A stretch of DNA of 64,000 bases from Candidatus Collinsella stercoripullorum (GCA_019117005.1 DXAO01000031.1:1-64000); one strand, 5' to 3'; counted from the stretch's first letter, positions 34,778-43,653 are shown. Made by a program: numbers and translations. Notes: generated by a model not told the origin, from the letters alone.

Positions 34778-35911
34778 CTACAGGATCTCGACGGCCCCGT
34801 CCTTCACGGTCAGCCCGATATCCCCCGCGAGCAGGTCGTCCAGCAGCGAGCCCACGAGCTCGAAGCGCCACCCCTCGCGCAGCGGGCTGCGTTCGGGATG
34901 GTCGATGTAGCCCAGCAGCTCGTCGCGGCCGGCGATGAGCGCGGTGGCGACGCCGGAGCGCTCCGACACGAGCCGCAGCAGGGCGTACATGAGGTCGCAC
35001 ACGCTCTCCGTCTCCGGGCTGGGGGCGCGCCGGGCGTGCCCCGCCGCGGGAAGGCGGTCGGCCGGGCAGCTGCGTCCGCGGTCGATGGCGAGCATGGCCG
35101 CCTCGACGTCGCGGTCGGAGAGCTGCTCGGTGCCCCGGATGCGGCGGAAGTCCCCGGCGTCGCGCGGGGTGCGCTTGATGAGGGCGATGAGCACCTCGTC
35201 GGACATGACCCATTTGCGCGGCACGTCCTGGCGCTCGGCGCGGCGCTCGCGCCACGCCGCGAGCTCGCGCGCGATGCCCAGCTGGCGGCGCGTGCACGAG
35301 TTGATGCGCTTGATGCGCCGGTACGCGAGGCGCGGGTCGGGCGCGTAATGGGACAGCTCGGTGAGCGGGCGCATCTCGTCGGCCACCCACGAGACCCGGC
35401 CGAGCTCGGCCAGGCGACGCTCGATCACGGCGTAGGCGTCGATGAGGTAGCGGACGTCGTCGACGGCGTACTCGACCTGGCTGTCGGTGAGCGGGCGGCG
35501 CGACCAGTCCGTGAGCGACTCGCTCTTGGGCAGGCTCACCCCGCAGAAGGCGTGCACGAGCGCATTATACGAGATCTGCATGCGCTCGCCCAGGAAGGCG
35601 GCGGCGATCTGCGTGTCGAAGATCGGGGCGGGAAGCACCCCGAGGGCGTGGCAGAGGACCTCCATGTCCTGCGAGCAGGCGTGGAAGACCTTGATGACCG
35701 ACGGGTCGGTGAGAAGCCCCGCCAGCGGGGAGAGGTCGTCGATGGCGAGCGGGTCGATGACCGCGCACTCGTCGGGCGTGGCCGCCTGCACCAGGCACAG
35801 GCGCGGATGATAGGTCCGCTCGCGCAGGAACTCGGTATCGATGGCGACCGCGGGAAACGCGGCGGCGCGCTCGCAGAACCCCTTCAGCTCCAGATGTGTG
35901 GAGATATACAT
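34778..35911 (-). CDS. rnd: Ribonuclease D
   Basis: 377 aa 3'-5' exoribonuclease used in tRNA maturation. DEDD-family residues are visible in VAIDTEFLRE (ExoI), VFHACSQDMEVL (ExoII) and YAVDDVRYL (ExoIII). One or two HRDC domains follow in the C-terminal half (LAAWRERRAERQDVPRKWV). Residues are complete, so it should be active. The ribosome-binding site is weak. It lies between the YugP-like gene and a divergent lipid-kinase gene. Confidence 0.94.
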   Translation of the reverse strand: MYISTHLELKGFCERAAAFPAVAIDTEFLRERTYHPRLCLVQAATPDECAVIDPLAIDDLSPLAGLLTDPSVIKVFHACSQDMEVLCHALGVLPAPIFDTQIAAAFLGERMQISYNALVHAFCGVSLPKSESLTDWSRRPLTDSQVEYAVDDVRYLIDAYAVIERRLAELGRVSWVADEMRPLTELSHYAPDPRLAYRRIKRINSCTRRQLGIARELAAWRERRAERQDVPRKWVMSDEVLIALIKRTPRDAGDFRRIRGTEQLSDRDVEAAMLAIDRGRSCPADRLPAAGHARRAPSPETESVCDLMYALLRLVSERSGVATALIAGRDELLGYIDHPERSPLREGWRFELVGSLLDDLLAGDIGLTVKDGAVEIL

Positions 35912-36000
35912 GCATCACCCGTGCTTTGGCTCAACCCCCGCGCGGAGGGTAGGATTAACGACATCGTAACTATACCCGGCTTCGCGAGATGAGGGAACTC

Positions 36001-36915
36001 ATGCGGTATCTGATCGTCCACAACCCCGCATCGGGGCCCAGCTCGGATGAGATCTACGCCTTCGCCCACGCGCTCGCGACCCCGGGCGACGAGATCTGCT
36101 TCAGGCTCATCGGCGAGGGGATGGAGCCCGAGGAGGCCTGCGCCGACGTGCGCGCCTTCGACCGCGTCGTGGTCTCCGGCGGCGACGGGACGGTCTCCAA
36201 CGTCCTCGACTGCCTGCGCGGCACCCACGTGCCCATCCTCGTGTTCCCCTCGGGCACCGCGAACCTGTTCTTCAACAACATCGGCAACGCCCCCGAGGCC
36301 GCGGCGCTCGCCGCCGCCTGCCGTCGCGGGCGCTGCGCGAGCGTGGACATGGGCGAGCTGTACTGGCGCGACGAGGCGGGCGACATCCAGCGCCACGGGT
36401 TCATCATCATCGCGGGGTCCGGGTTCGACGCCGCGATCATGGAGAAGGCCGCGCCCAGCAAGAACGAGATCGGGGAGATCGCCTACGCGCTCGCCGCCCT
36501 CTCCACGCCCGAGCCGCAGGTCGCGCACTTCACCATCGAGCACGACGGGGTCGTCGACGAGCTGGACGGCATCGGGTGCATGGTGGGCAACACCGCCGTC
36601 ATCCAGAACGACATCAACCTCTTCCCCGACTGCCGCATGGACGACGGCATGATCGACATCGCCGTCATCGAGCCCGCCCGGACCGTCGAGCTGCTGCCCA
36701 CGCTGCTCGCCGGGGTGTTCGACCCCGCGGGCAAGGGCCTCGGCCGCCCGCAGTTCACGACCTTCCAGGCCAAGGAGGCCAAGATCACCTGCACGCCCTC
36801 GCTCGGCATGCAGTTCGACGGGGAGGTCATCCCCAACAACGGCGGGATGTTCGGCGCGCGCGTGCTGCCGAGCTGCCTCGACATCATCATCGACGACTTC
36901 TCCAAGCTGGCGTAG
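36001..36915 (+). CDS. Diacylglycerol kinase-family lipid kinase
   Basis: About 304 aa, DagK/YegS/sphingosine-kinase-like catalytic fold. The nucleotide-binding motif VVVSGGDGTVSNVLD and FPSGTANLFF appear in the N-terminal half, and DDGMIDIAVIE plus the FDGEVIP segment in the C-terminal half. Likely phosphorylates diacylglycerol or a related lipid. An ATG at 36001 sits after GAGGGAA and is preferred to the ATG four codons earlier. Divergent from rnd. Confidence 0.93.
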   Translation: MRYLIVHNPASGPSSDEIYAFAHALATPGDEICFRLIGEGMEPEEACADVRAFDRVVVSGGDGTVSNVLDCLRGTHVPILVFPSGTANLFFNNIGNAPEAAALAAACRRGRCASVDMGELYWRDEAGDIQRHGFIIIAGSGFDAAIMEKAAPSKNEIGEIAYALAALSTPEPQVAHFTIEHDGVVDELDGIGCMVGNTAVIQNDINLFPDCRMDDGMIDIAVIEPARTVELLPTLLAGVFDPAGKGLGRPQFTTFQAKEAKITCTPSLGMQFDGEVIPNNGGMFGARVLPSCLDIIIDDFSKLA

Positions 36916-36955
36916 GCCCCGCCCGGCATCTCCCGGCGCCTCCCGTGCGCCCCTC

Positions 36956-36996
36956 CCCGCAGGCGGACCGCCCGGGCGGCGGGGCCCGCCTGCGGG
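36956..36996 (+). terminator. Hairpin after the lipid kinase gene
   Basis: Arms CCCGCAGGCGG and CCGCCTGCGGG form a perfect 11-bp stem with a GC-rich inner hairpin, 40 bases past the stop. There is no T-tract, so it may be Rho-assisted or weak. Confidence 0.5.
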
Positions 36997-37070
36997 TGCC
37001 GTCCGAGGCGACGGGGCGTAACGCCGCGGAAACAATCTCCGCCCCCGTCTTCCCAGACGCCGCTTCGCTG

Positions 37071-37079
37071 TGCTATAGT
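37071..37079 (+). promoter_or_regulatory. Extended -10 promoter of the Trp leader
   Basis: TGCTATAGT combines a TGn extension with a near-consensus -10 box (TATAGT, 37074-37079). No -35 box fits at 17 bases. Transcription would start near 37086, about 50 bases before the leader ATG. The same TGnTAnAGT pattern occurs before fsa and argS. Confidence 0.6.
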
Positions 37080-37136
37080 GCGCCTCAACGCAGCGCCCGC
37101 TGCGCATCCTCGAAGAACCAGAAAGGAGCCACCAGC

Positions 37137-37205
37137 ATGAAGCAGCTCACCTCCGCTCTCAACAACTGGTGGTGGCGTGATGCGAATCCGGTCGGTCGAC
37201 GGTGA
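37137..37205 (+). CDS. Tryptophan leader peptide (WWW)
   Basis: A 22-codon ORF with an excellent AAAGGAG site 8 bases upstream of its ATG. It encodes a peptide beginning MKQLTSALNN, followed by three consecutive TGG codons (Trp 11-13, 37167-37175), then a basic tail and TGA. Trp is rare and three in a row in a short, strongly initiated ORF just ahead of an intrinsic terminator is the mark of a ribosome-stalling attenuator leader. Downstream genes encode TrpP-like tryptophan transporter subunits. Too short to appear in most gene calls. Confidence 0.9.
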   Translation: MKQLTSALNNWWWRDANPVGRR

Positions 37206-37270
37206 GTCCCTCACGCCTATCCTCATAGCGCGCGCAAGGCCTCCGGTTTGACCGGGGGCCTTTTTCTTTG
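37188..37270 (+). terminator. Trp attenuator with possible antiterminator
   Basis: The terminator stem is GGCCTCCGGT / ACCGGGGGCC (37238-37260, ten pairs with one G-U, 3-base loop) followed by TTTTTCTTTG. The leader-peptide tail contains CCGGTC (37188-37193), complementary to GACCGG (37250-37255) in the terminator's descending arm. Pairing of these two would break the terminator. The known trp logic predicts that a ribosome stalled at the Trp codons favours the antiterminator and one that runs on favours termination. Confidence 0.8.
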
Positions 37271-37344
37271 CGCCCGCCGCCGACCCCCGCATCACGCGCC
37301 CCCGCCCCCTCCGGACCCACCCCTCCCCTGAAAGGACCTCCGCC

Positions 37345-37917
37345 ATGTCCCAGAACCCCCGCACCACCTCCGCCCGCACCGTCACCTCCATCGACCGCGG
37401 CAAGCTCGACATCAAGGCGCTCGTGCTGCTCGCCATCCTGCTCGCCGCCGGGTTCATCCTCAACATGACGCTCGGCAAGGCCATCGGCGCCATGTCCGCC
37501 GGCATGATCAACCCCGAGTTCATCATCTCCGCCTTCTGCCTCACCATCCTCGTCGTGCGCCCCAACCCGGGCCAGGCGCTCGTCATCGGCCTCGTGTCGG
37601 CAGCCGTCATCCAGCTCACCACCAGCCTGCCCGGCGCCGACTTCGTCGCCGAGGGCGTCGCCGCCGTGCTGATGGCCCTCATCGTCAACGCCGGCATGCG
37701 GACCGGGGCGCGCGCCGCCATCCCCGCCGTGGGCACCTTCGCGACCACCTTCGTCTCCGGCTTCATCTTCATGCTCATCCGCATGGCGCTCATGCAGTTC
37801 GACATGGCCATCGCCGCCGCCATGCTGCCGGTCGTCGCGCTCACCGCGGTGTTCAACGCCGTGCTCGTCGGCGCGCTGTACCTTCCCATCAAGAAGGCCC
37901 TGAAGCTCAACGACTAG
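37345..37917 (+). CDS. TrpP-like tryptophan transporter, ECF S component 1
   Basis: 190 aa membrane protein with about five or six spans. The LVIGLVSAAVIQLTTSLPG segment closely recalls the corresponding helix of Bacillus TrpP/YhaG-type tryptophan transporters. Its size and helix layout fit an ECF S component, and an ECF ATPase and T component follow in the same direction. AAAGGA precedes the ATG. It is the first structural gene after the Trp attenuator, 75 bases from its T-tract. Specificity for tryptophan is inferred from family resemblance plus the leader. Confidence 0.85.
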   Translation: MSQNPRTTSARTVTSIDRGKLDIKALVLLAILLAAGFILNMTLGKAIGAMSAGMINPEFIISAFCLTILVVRPNPGQALVIGLVSAAVIQLTTSLPGADFVAEGVAAVLMALIVNAGMRTGARAAIPAVGTFATTFVSGFIFMLIRMALMQFDMAIAAAMLPVVALTAVFNAVLVGALYLPIKKALKLND

Positions 37918-38047
37918 CCCGCTCGGGCCGAGCGCCCCGCCGTCCCCTCTCCATACCCGCATCGTGAACCCGAACGATCCCGCGGCCGCCCGCCGCGGGG
38001 CGGCCGCCGCATGCCGCGCCGCCGCACCCGAACGAAAGGATCCCGCC

Positions 38048-38596
38048 ATGTCCCAGAGCACCGCCGCCCGCACCGCCCCCGCCGCCCGCTCCGGCGTGCG
38101 CGACCTGTCCGCCCTCGTCCTGCTCGCCGTCCTTCTGGCCGCCGGCCTCATCCTCAACATGACGCTCGGCAACGCGCTGGCCATGACCGGCATCAAACCG
38201 CAGTTCATCATCGCCGCCTACGCCCTCGCCATCCTGCTCGTCCGCGGCACCTTCGCCCAGGCGGCGGTCTTCGGCCTCGTCTCGGCGGCCGTCATCCAGA
38301 TCAGCACCTCCATCCCCGGCCTCAACTTCGCCACCGAGGTCGCCGGCGCCCTCACCATGGCCGCCCTCACCCGCCTCGATCTGCGCGTCGCGGGACGCGA
38401 CGTGACGCCGCTTCTCGCCGCCTTCGCCGCCACCCTCGTCTCCGGCGCGCTGTTCGCCGCCGCGGGCACCGTCATCCAGGGGTTCGCGCTCGAGACCGCC
38501 GTGGTCAAGGTCCCGCTCGTGGCGGGCACCGCGGTCTTCAACGCCATCGTGGTGCAGGCCCTCTACCCCGCGCTGCGCGCGGCGCTCAAGCGGTAG
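38048..38596 (+). CDS. TrpP-like tryptophan transporter, ECF S component 2
   Basis: 182 aa paralogue of the preceding protein: the VFGLVSAAVIQISTSIPG helix and LVLLAVLLAAGLILNMTLGNAL near the N-terminus align directly with it. This indicates a tandem duplication that has since diverged. Start 38048 follows GAAAGGA. The pair could provide different affinities or ligands (for example tryptophan and an indole derivative), which sequence alone cannot show. Confidence 0.85.
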   Translation: MSQSTAARTAPAARSGVRDLSALVLLAVLLAAGLILNMTLGNALAMTGIKPQFIIAAYALAILLVRGTFAQAAVFGLVSAAVIQISTSIPGLNFATEVAGALTMAALTRLDLRVAGRDVTPLLAAFAATLVSGALFAAAGTVIQGFALETAVVKVPLVAGTAVFNAIVVQALYPALRAALKR

Positions 38597-38707
38597 CGCT
38601 CGGGTATGATGGAGGGGCCGCCCGCCGGCGGCCCGCCTGCGCCGCGCGCATCCGGACGACGCCGCCCGTCGCGCCGCCGTCCCCGGCGAGGCATCTGTTG
38701 GATTCGA

Positions 38708-38734
38708 GCGGGCGCCCCGCATCGGGGCGCCCGC
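38708..38734 (+). other. Perfect 11-bp hairpin before the ECF ATPase gene
   Basis: Arms GCGGGCGCCCC and GGGGCGCCCGC with a 5-base loop lie just ahead of the ribosome site of the ATPase gene. No T-tract follows. It may stabilise the upstream S-component mRNA or attenuate expression of the ATPase/T-component pair. Confidence 0.5.
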
Positions 38735-38748
38735 ACTGAGAGGTTCGC

Positions 38749-40512
38749 ATGGCTACGATCATCGAGATGGACGAGGTCTCGTTCAGCTACGGCTCCGACG
38801 CGGCCCACGCACTCGACGGGATCAGCCTGACCGTCGAGGAGGGCGCGTTCGTCGGGGTCATCGGCCCGTCGGGCGCCGGCAAGTCGACGCTGGCCGCATG
38901 CCTGTCCGGGGCGATCCCCCACCACTACACCGGGGAGCTGTTCGGCTCCACCGTCGTGGCGGGGCGCGACACCTGCGACGTCACGCTCACCGACATCTCG
39001 CGCACCGTGGGGTCGGTCGCCCAGGACATCGACGCGCAGATGGTCGCCTCGGTGGTCGAGGACGAGCTGCTGTTCGGCCTCGAGAACTTCGGCGTGCCGC
39101 ACGACCGCATCGAGGAGCGCATCGACCGCGCCCTGTCCACGGTGGGCATCCGCGAGCTGCGCCACCGCGAGATCGCGACGCTCTCCGGCGGCCAGAAGCA
39201 GAAGGTCGCCATCGCGGCCATCCTGGCGCTCGAACCCCGCGTGCTCGTGCTCGACGAGCCCACCGCCGCGCTCGACCCCGTCAGCTCCCGCACGGTCTTC
39301 GAGACCCTCGCCGACGTCAACCGGCGCCTCGGGGTGACCGTCGTGGTGATCGAGCAGAAGGTCGCCCTGCTGTCGGCCTTCTGCGACCGCGTGCTCGTCA
39401 TGGACCGCGGGCGCATCGCGCTGTCGGGGACGCCGCACGAGGTCTTCGGGAACGGCGAGCGGCTGCGGGCGATCGGCGTGGACAGCCCGCGCACGGCGCG
39501 TATCTCCAACAGCCTCGCCCGCGCGGGGCTCACCGCGCGGACCGAGCCCTGCCTGGACGTCGACGAGGCGTACGGGCTCATCGCGGAGATCCTCTCGGGC
39601 GCGCGGGGCGCGGGGGTGCGGACGGCGTCGGGCCCTCGGCGCGCGGGCTCCCCCCACGCCCCGGCGCGGCCCCATGCCGAGGGCGCGCAGCCGGTCCTCA
39701 CCTTCCGCGACGTCGGCTACACCTACCCCGGCGGCGGGGCGAGCGTGACGGACCTCTCGCTGACCGTGTACCCCGGCGAGCTCGTGGGCGTCGTCGGCCA
39801 GAACGGAGCCGGCAAGACGACGCTCACCAAGCTTCTGAACGGCCTGCTGAAGCCCGCGGCGGGCGAGGTCCGCATCGCGGGGCTGGACACGCGCGAGACA
39901 CCGGTCTCGCGCATCGCCGCGCACGTGGCGACCCTCTTCCAGAACCCCGACCGCCAGATCTGCAAGAACACGGTGCTCGACGAGGTCGCCTTCGGGCTGG
40001 AGCTCACCGGGGTCGATCCCGCCGACGCGCGCGAGCGCGCGCGCAGGGTCATCGCGCGGTTCGGCCTGCCGGCGACCGAGGCTCCCTTCGCCCTGTCGCG
40101 CGGGCAGCGGCAGATGGTGGCGCTCGCCGGCGTGGTGGTCATGGAACCCGAGGTCGTGGTGCTCGACGAGCCCACGAGCGGGCTCGATTACCGCGAGTGC
40201 ATGACGGTCATGGAGACCGTGCGCGACATGGCCGACCACGGGTGCGCCGTTGTGATGGTCTGCCACGACATGGAGGTCGTCTCCGATTTCGCCGAGCGGA
40301 TCGTCGTCATGGCGGACGGGCGCATCCTGGGCCGCGGGCCGGCCGGCGAGCTGTTCGCCGACGACGCCCTCATGGCGCGGGCGAGCGTCACACCGCCGCA
40401 GGTCGTCGACCTCGCAGGGCGCCTCGCACGCGGCGTCTCCCCCGCCTTCGCGGGCATCACCGAGGTCAGCGATATCGTATCCACCGTGAAGGAGCTGATG
40501 GGCCGTGCTTAA
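38749..40512 (+). CDS. ECF transporter, fused double ATPase
   Basis: 587 aa with two complete ABC ATPase domains on one chain. Domain 1 shows Walker A GPSGAGKST (about residue 43), LSGGQKQK signature and LVLDEPTAALDP. Domain 2 (from about residue 318) shows GQNGAGKTT (about residue 350), a modified signature LSRGQRQM and VVLDEPTSGLD. They are joined by a Pro/Ala/Arg-rich linker of some 35 residues. This corresponds to the EcfA-EcfA' pair. The gene lies downstream of two TrpP-like S genes and overlaps the T-component gene by 8 bases, making a dedicated (group I) ECF module. Confidence 0.95.
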   Translation: MATIIEMDEVSFSYGSDAAHALDGISLTVEEGAFVGVIGPSGAGKSTLAACLSGAIPHHYTGELFGSTVVAGRDTCDVTLTDISRTVGSVAQDIDAQMVASVVEDELLFGLENFGVPHDRIEERIDRALSTVGIRELRHREIATLSGGQKQKVAIAAILALEPRVLVLDEPTAALDPVSSRTVFETLADVNRRLGVTVVVIEQKVALLSAFCDRVLVMDRGRIALSGTPHEVFGNGERLRAIGVDSPRTARISNSLARAGLTARTEPCLDVDEAYGLIAEILSGARGAGVRTASGPRRAGSPHAPARPHAEGAQPVLTFRDVGYTYPGGGASVTDLSLTVYPGELVGVVGQNGAGKTTLTKLLNGLLKPAAGEVRIAGLDTRETPVSRIAAHVATLFQNPDRQICKNTVLDEVAFGLELTGVDPADARERARRVIARFGLPATEAPFALSRGQRQMVALAGVVVMEPEVVVLDEPTSGLDYRECMTVMETVRDMADHGCAVVMVCHDMEVVSDFAERIVVMADGRILGRGPAGELFADDALMARASVTPPQVVDLAGRLARGVSPAFAGITEVSDIVSTVKELMGRA

Positions 40513-41251
40513 CGTCATCGACTACGTCCCCGGCGACACCCTGCTGCACCGCCTGAACCCCGTCTCCAAGCTGGCGCTCGCCGCCGCCATCATCGCCGCG
40601 ACGTTCCTGTCCGACGGCTTCGCCCCGCTCGCGGGCCTGCTCGCGCTCACCCTGGCGCTCGCCGCCTACGCCGGCGTCTTCGGGCGGCTCGCGCGCCTGC
40701 TGAAGCTGCTCGTCCCCATCGCGCTCATCATGTTCGCGCTGCAGCTCGTCTTCGTGCGCGGCGGGCGGCCCGTCGCGGGCTTCGCGACCGACGAGGGGCT
40801 CGTCACCGGCGGCAAGGCGTGCCTGCGCCTTCTGGGCGTGGCGCTGCCGCTCGTGCTCATGCTCATGGTGACCAAGCTCACCGACCTCGCCAACGCCTGC
40901 GTGGAGAAGCTGCACATCCCCTACAAGTACGCGTTCACCTTCACCACGGCGCTGCGCTTCGTGCCGGTGTTCAGCCAGGAGATGAACGCCATCATGGAGG
41001 CGCAGACCGCCCGCGGCGTGGAGTACGACACGAACAACCCCTTCAGGAAGATGCGGCTCATGCTCCCGCTGTGCATCCCGCTGCTCATCTCGAGCGTGGG
41101 CAAGACCGACGCCACCGCGCTCGCCGCCGAGCAGCGCGGCTTCTACCTCCGCACGCGGGAGAGCTCCTACCGGCGCTACCCCTTCGGCGCGCTCGACGCC
41201 GCGGCCTTCGCGCTGTGCGCGGCCCTCGTGGCGGCGGGCATCCTGCTGTAG
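40505..41251 (+). CDS. ECF transporter T component
   Basis: 248 aa transmembrane coupling subunit, with five or six spans. It begins with GTG inside the ATPase gene's last codons. A C-terminal coupling region contains TARGVEYDTNNPFRKMR, in which the A-R-G motif (ARGVEY) that contacts the ATPase is visible; a second such motif (AAEQRGFYLR) follows. Completes the module that energises the two S components. Confidence 0.94.
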   Translation: MLNVIDYVPGDTLLHRLNPVSKLALAAAIIAATFLSDGFAPLAGLLALTLALAAYAGVFGRLARLLKLLVPIALIMFALQLVFVRGGRPVAGFATDEGLVTGGKACLRLLGVALPLVLMLMVTKLTDLANACVEKLHIPYKYAFTFTTALRFVPVFSQEMNAIMEAQTARGVEYDTNNPFRKMRLMLPLCIPLLISSVGKTDATALAAEQRGFYLRTRESSYRRYPFGALDAAAFALCAALVAAGILL

Positions 41252-41414
41252 CCGCGGATCCCGTCGGCGGCGCACCCGGCCCGCGCGCGGCCCCGCGGCA
41301 GCACCGCGCGAGGCCCGCGCCCGGCCGCCGCGCGCTCGACGCCGGGGGCCGGGTGCGGCACAATGGGTGCGCGGGCGCGCCCCGCACGTACCGGACCAGT
41401 CCGAAAGGCATCCC

Positions 41415-42371
41415 ATGACCGATACCGCCCCGCTCCCCGCCTTCCTCGAGGAACAGATCTCGGCCGCCTATCCCGGCGAGGTCGCCGACCGCATCCTGGC
41501 GGGCCTCGACGCCGCGCGGGAGCGCCCCGTGACCCTGCGCGCCAACGCGCTCAAGACCGATGCGGGCACGGTCGCCGGCGAGCTCGAGCGGGCGGGCATC
41601 GGCTTTGCGCGCGCGCCCTGGTACCCGGACGCCTTCGCGCTCGCCGACGGCGTCCGCGAGCGCGACGTCTGGGAGCTCGACATCTACGGGGACGGCCTCG
41701 TCTACCTGCAGAGCCTCTCCTCCATGCTGCCGCCGCTCGCCCTCGCCCCGCGCGCCGGGGCCGACATCCTGGACATGTGCGCCGCCCCCGGCGGCAAGAC
41801 GAGCCAGATCGCGGCGCTGACCGGCGGGGCGGCGCACCTCACCGCCTGCGAGATGAGCGTCCCGCGCGCCGAGCGGCTCGAGCACAACCTCGCCAAGCTC
41901 GGCTGCCGCAACGTGCAGGTCATGCGCACCGACGCGCGCAGGCTCGACGAGTTCTTCTCCTTCGACCAGATCCTGCTCGACGCCCCCTGCACCGGCTCGG
42001 GCACCGTCCGCGCCGGCGACCCCCGCGCCGCCGAGCGCATCACCCCCAAGCTGCTCGACCGCGTCACCCGATCCCAGCGTGCCCTGCTCGACCGCGCGCT
42101 GTCCGCCCTCAAGCCCGGCGGCTCGCTCGTGTACTCCACCTGCTCGGTGCTGCCCGCGGAGAACGAGGACCAGGTCGAGCGGGCGCTCAGGCGCCATCGC
42201 GACTGCGAGGTCAAGCCCATCGCCCTCGCGGGCGCCGACGAGGGCGAGCTCGGCCTGCCGCTTCTGCCCGGGCGGGTCGCCGGGGCACTGACGGTCTGCC
42301 CGACCCGCGCCTTCGAGGGCTTCTTCATGGTGCGGATCGAGAAGGGGGCCGCGGCGCGGCGGCGGTCCTGA
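41415..42371 (+). CDS. RsmB/RsmF/NOP2-type RNA m5C methyltransferase
   Basis: 318 aa SAM-dependent cytosine-C5 RNA methyltransferase. Motifs are MCAAPGGKTSQIA (SAM site), MRTDARRLDE, LLDAPCTGSG with the first catalytic Cys, and YSTCSVLPAEN with the second. It is short: it lacks the C-terminal RNA-binding extension of RsmF. Start 41415 is preceded by GAAAGG. Target (16S rRNA C1407-like or other) is not determined. Confidence 0.92.
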   Translation: MTDTAPLPAFLEEQISAAYPGEVADRILAGLDAARERPVTLRANALKTDAGTVAGELERAGIGFARAPWYPDAFALADGVRERDVWELDIYGDGLVYLQSLSSMLPPLALAPRAGADILDMCAAPGGKTSQIAALTGGAAHLTACEMSVPRAERLEHNLAKLGCRNVQVMRTDARRLDEFFSFDQILLDAPCTGSGTVRAGDPRAAERITPKLLDRVTRSQRALLDRALSALKPGGSLVYSTCSVLPAENEDQVERALRRHRDCEVKPIALAGADEGELGLPLLPGRVAGALTVCPTRAFEGFFMVRIEKGAAARRRS

Positions 42372-42411
42372 CCCCGCGCGCGATGCGGGGCGCGGCGCGC
42401 CCCGGGATAGC

Positions 42412-42459
42412 GGAACGGGCCCTCCCTCCCCGATGCCGTGGGGAGGGAGGGCCCGTTCC
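42412..42459. terminator. Bidirectional terminator, 20-bp stem
   Basis: Arms at 42412-42431 and 42440-42459 are exact 20-base complements beginning GGAACGGGCC, with an 8-base loop. It lies between the plus-strand methyltransferase gene and the minus-strand small membrane protein gene. Confidence 0.85.
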
Positions 42460-42487
42460 CGAGGGTCCCTGAACCGGGCGCCGTGCG

Positions 42488-42613
42488 TCACCGGGTGCGG
42501 CGCTCGCGCTCCGAGCGGCTCTTCACGGCGACGACGATGCAGTAGACCGCCGCGGCGAACGCGATAGCGGCGATGCAGATGCCCACCGGGACCACGATAT
42601 CCATGACGCTCAT
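42488..42613 (-). CDS. Small single-pass membrane protein
   Basis: 41 aa: a short start (MSVMD), one hydrophobic helix (IVVPVGICIAAIAFAAAVYCIVVAV) and a basic tail. GGGAGG lies 8 bases upstream of the ATG. It is one of those small proteins easily missed by gene callers. No function recognised; positive-inside rule puts the C-terminus in the cytoplasm. Confidence 0.65.
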   Translation of the reverse strand: MSVMDIVVPVGICIAAIAFAAAVYCIVVAVKSRSERERRTR

Positions 42614-42765
42614 GCGTCCGACCTCCCATCTGCGCTGCAGGCGTCCCCCTAGGGTACCAGAGGTCCCGCGCCCCTCGGGGCGCGCCCGCACGGGCACCGA
42701 GAAAGAACAGAGGCTCCCCCGGCGGACCGGACGGGGACGGCGGGGACGGGCGCTCCGGGGCGCCG

Positions 42766-43653
42766 CTAGTCGACCCGCTCGTCCCCCATGAAGAACAGGG
42801 CGACGGTGCCCGGGCCGGTATGGGAGCCGATGACCGTGCCGATATCGCAGATCTCGACCTTCCCGGCGAGCGCCGGGATCTGCTCGCCGACCAGGCGGGC
42901 GACCTCCTGCGCGTCGGCCAGGCAGTTCGAGTGCGAGATCGCGCAGCGCCCCGTGTAGGCGGCGCCGTCGCGGACATGCTCCATCATGTTGCGGACGAGC
43001 TCGGTGATGGCCTTCCTCTTGGTGCGAATCTTCTCGCGCGGGATGAGGCGGCCCTGGCTGTCGACGTTCATGACCGGGCAGATCTTGAGGGCGGTCGCGA
43101 TCAGGGCGCTCGTGGCGGAGACGCGTCCGCCGCGCTTCAGGCAGTCGAGGTCGGAGACGAAGAACCAGTGGTTGACCTCGAGCTTGTGCCCCTCCGCCCA
43201 GGTGGCCAGCTCATCGAAGCCCATCCCTTCGTCGCGCTTGTCGGCCAGGTACTCCATCAGCAGGCCGTACCCGGCGGAGGCGGCCAGTGAGTCGATGACG
43301 CGCACCGTGCGCTCGGGGTAGCGCGCGGCGAGCGTCTCGGCGGCGAGGCACGCCGAGTTGTAGGTACCCGAGATGCCGCTCGAGAGGCAGACGTGCAGCA
43401 CGTCCCTGCCCTCCTTGAGCCAGGGCTCCCAGAAGTCGACGTACTCTCCGGTCCCCACCTGCGAGGTCTTCGCCTGCGCCCCGGCCTTCAGGCTGCCGAA
43501 GAACTCGGCCGGGGTCGTCGAGGCGTACAGGTCGTCGATGTAGGTCCGCCCGCCCATCTCGTAATGGAAGCAGACGTAGCCCACCTCGCGCCGCTCGAAG
43601 AACTCCCGCGGGAGGTCCGCGGTCGACTCGCAGCTGATGATGTAATCCGCCAT
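42766..43653 (-). CDS. DegV-family fatty-acid-binding protein
   Basis: 295 aa DegV/FakB-type protein. The N-terminal YIISCESTADLPREFF, TSQVGTGEYVDFW and LSSGISGTYNSA segments form the fatty-acid pocket, and GTVIGSHTGPGTVALFFMG closes the C-terminal domain. FakB proteins deliver fatty acids to FakA kinase, but no fakA lies nearby. Start 43653 follows GAGAGGAG; a GTG two codons earlier is also possible. Confidence 0.92.
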   Translation of the reverse strand: MADYIISCESTADLPREFFERREVGYVCFHYEMGGRTYIDDLYASTTPAEFFGSLKAGAQAKTSQVGTGEYVDFWEPWLKEGRDVLHVCLSSGISGTYNSACLAAETLAARYPERTVRVIDSLAASAGYGLLMEYLADKRDEGMGFDELATWAEGHKLEVNHWFFVSDLDCLKRGGRVSATSALIATALKICPVMNVDSQGRLIPREKIRTKRKAITELVRNMMEHVRDGAAYTGRCAISHSNCLADAQEVARLVGEQIPALAGKVEICDIGTVIGSHTGPGTVALFFMGDERVD

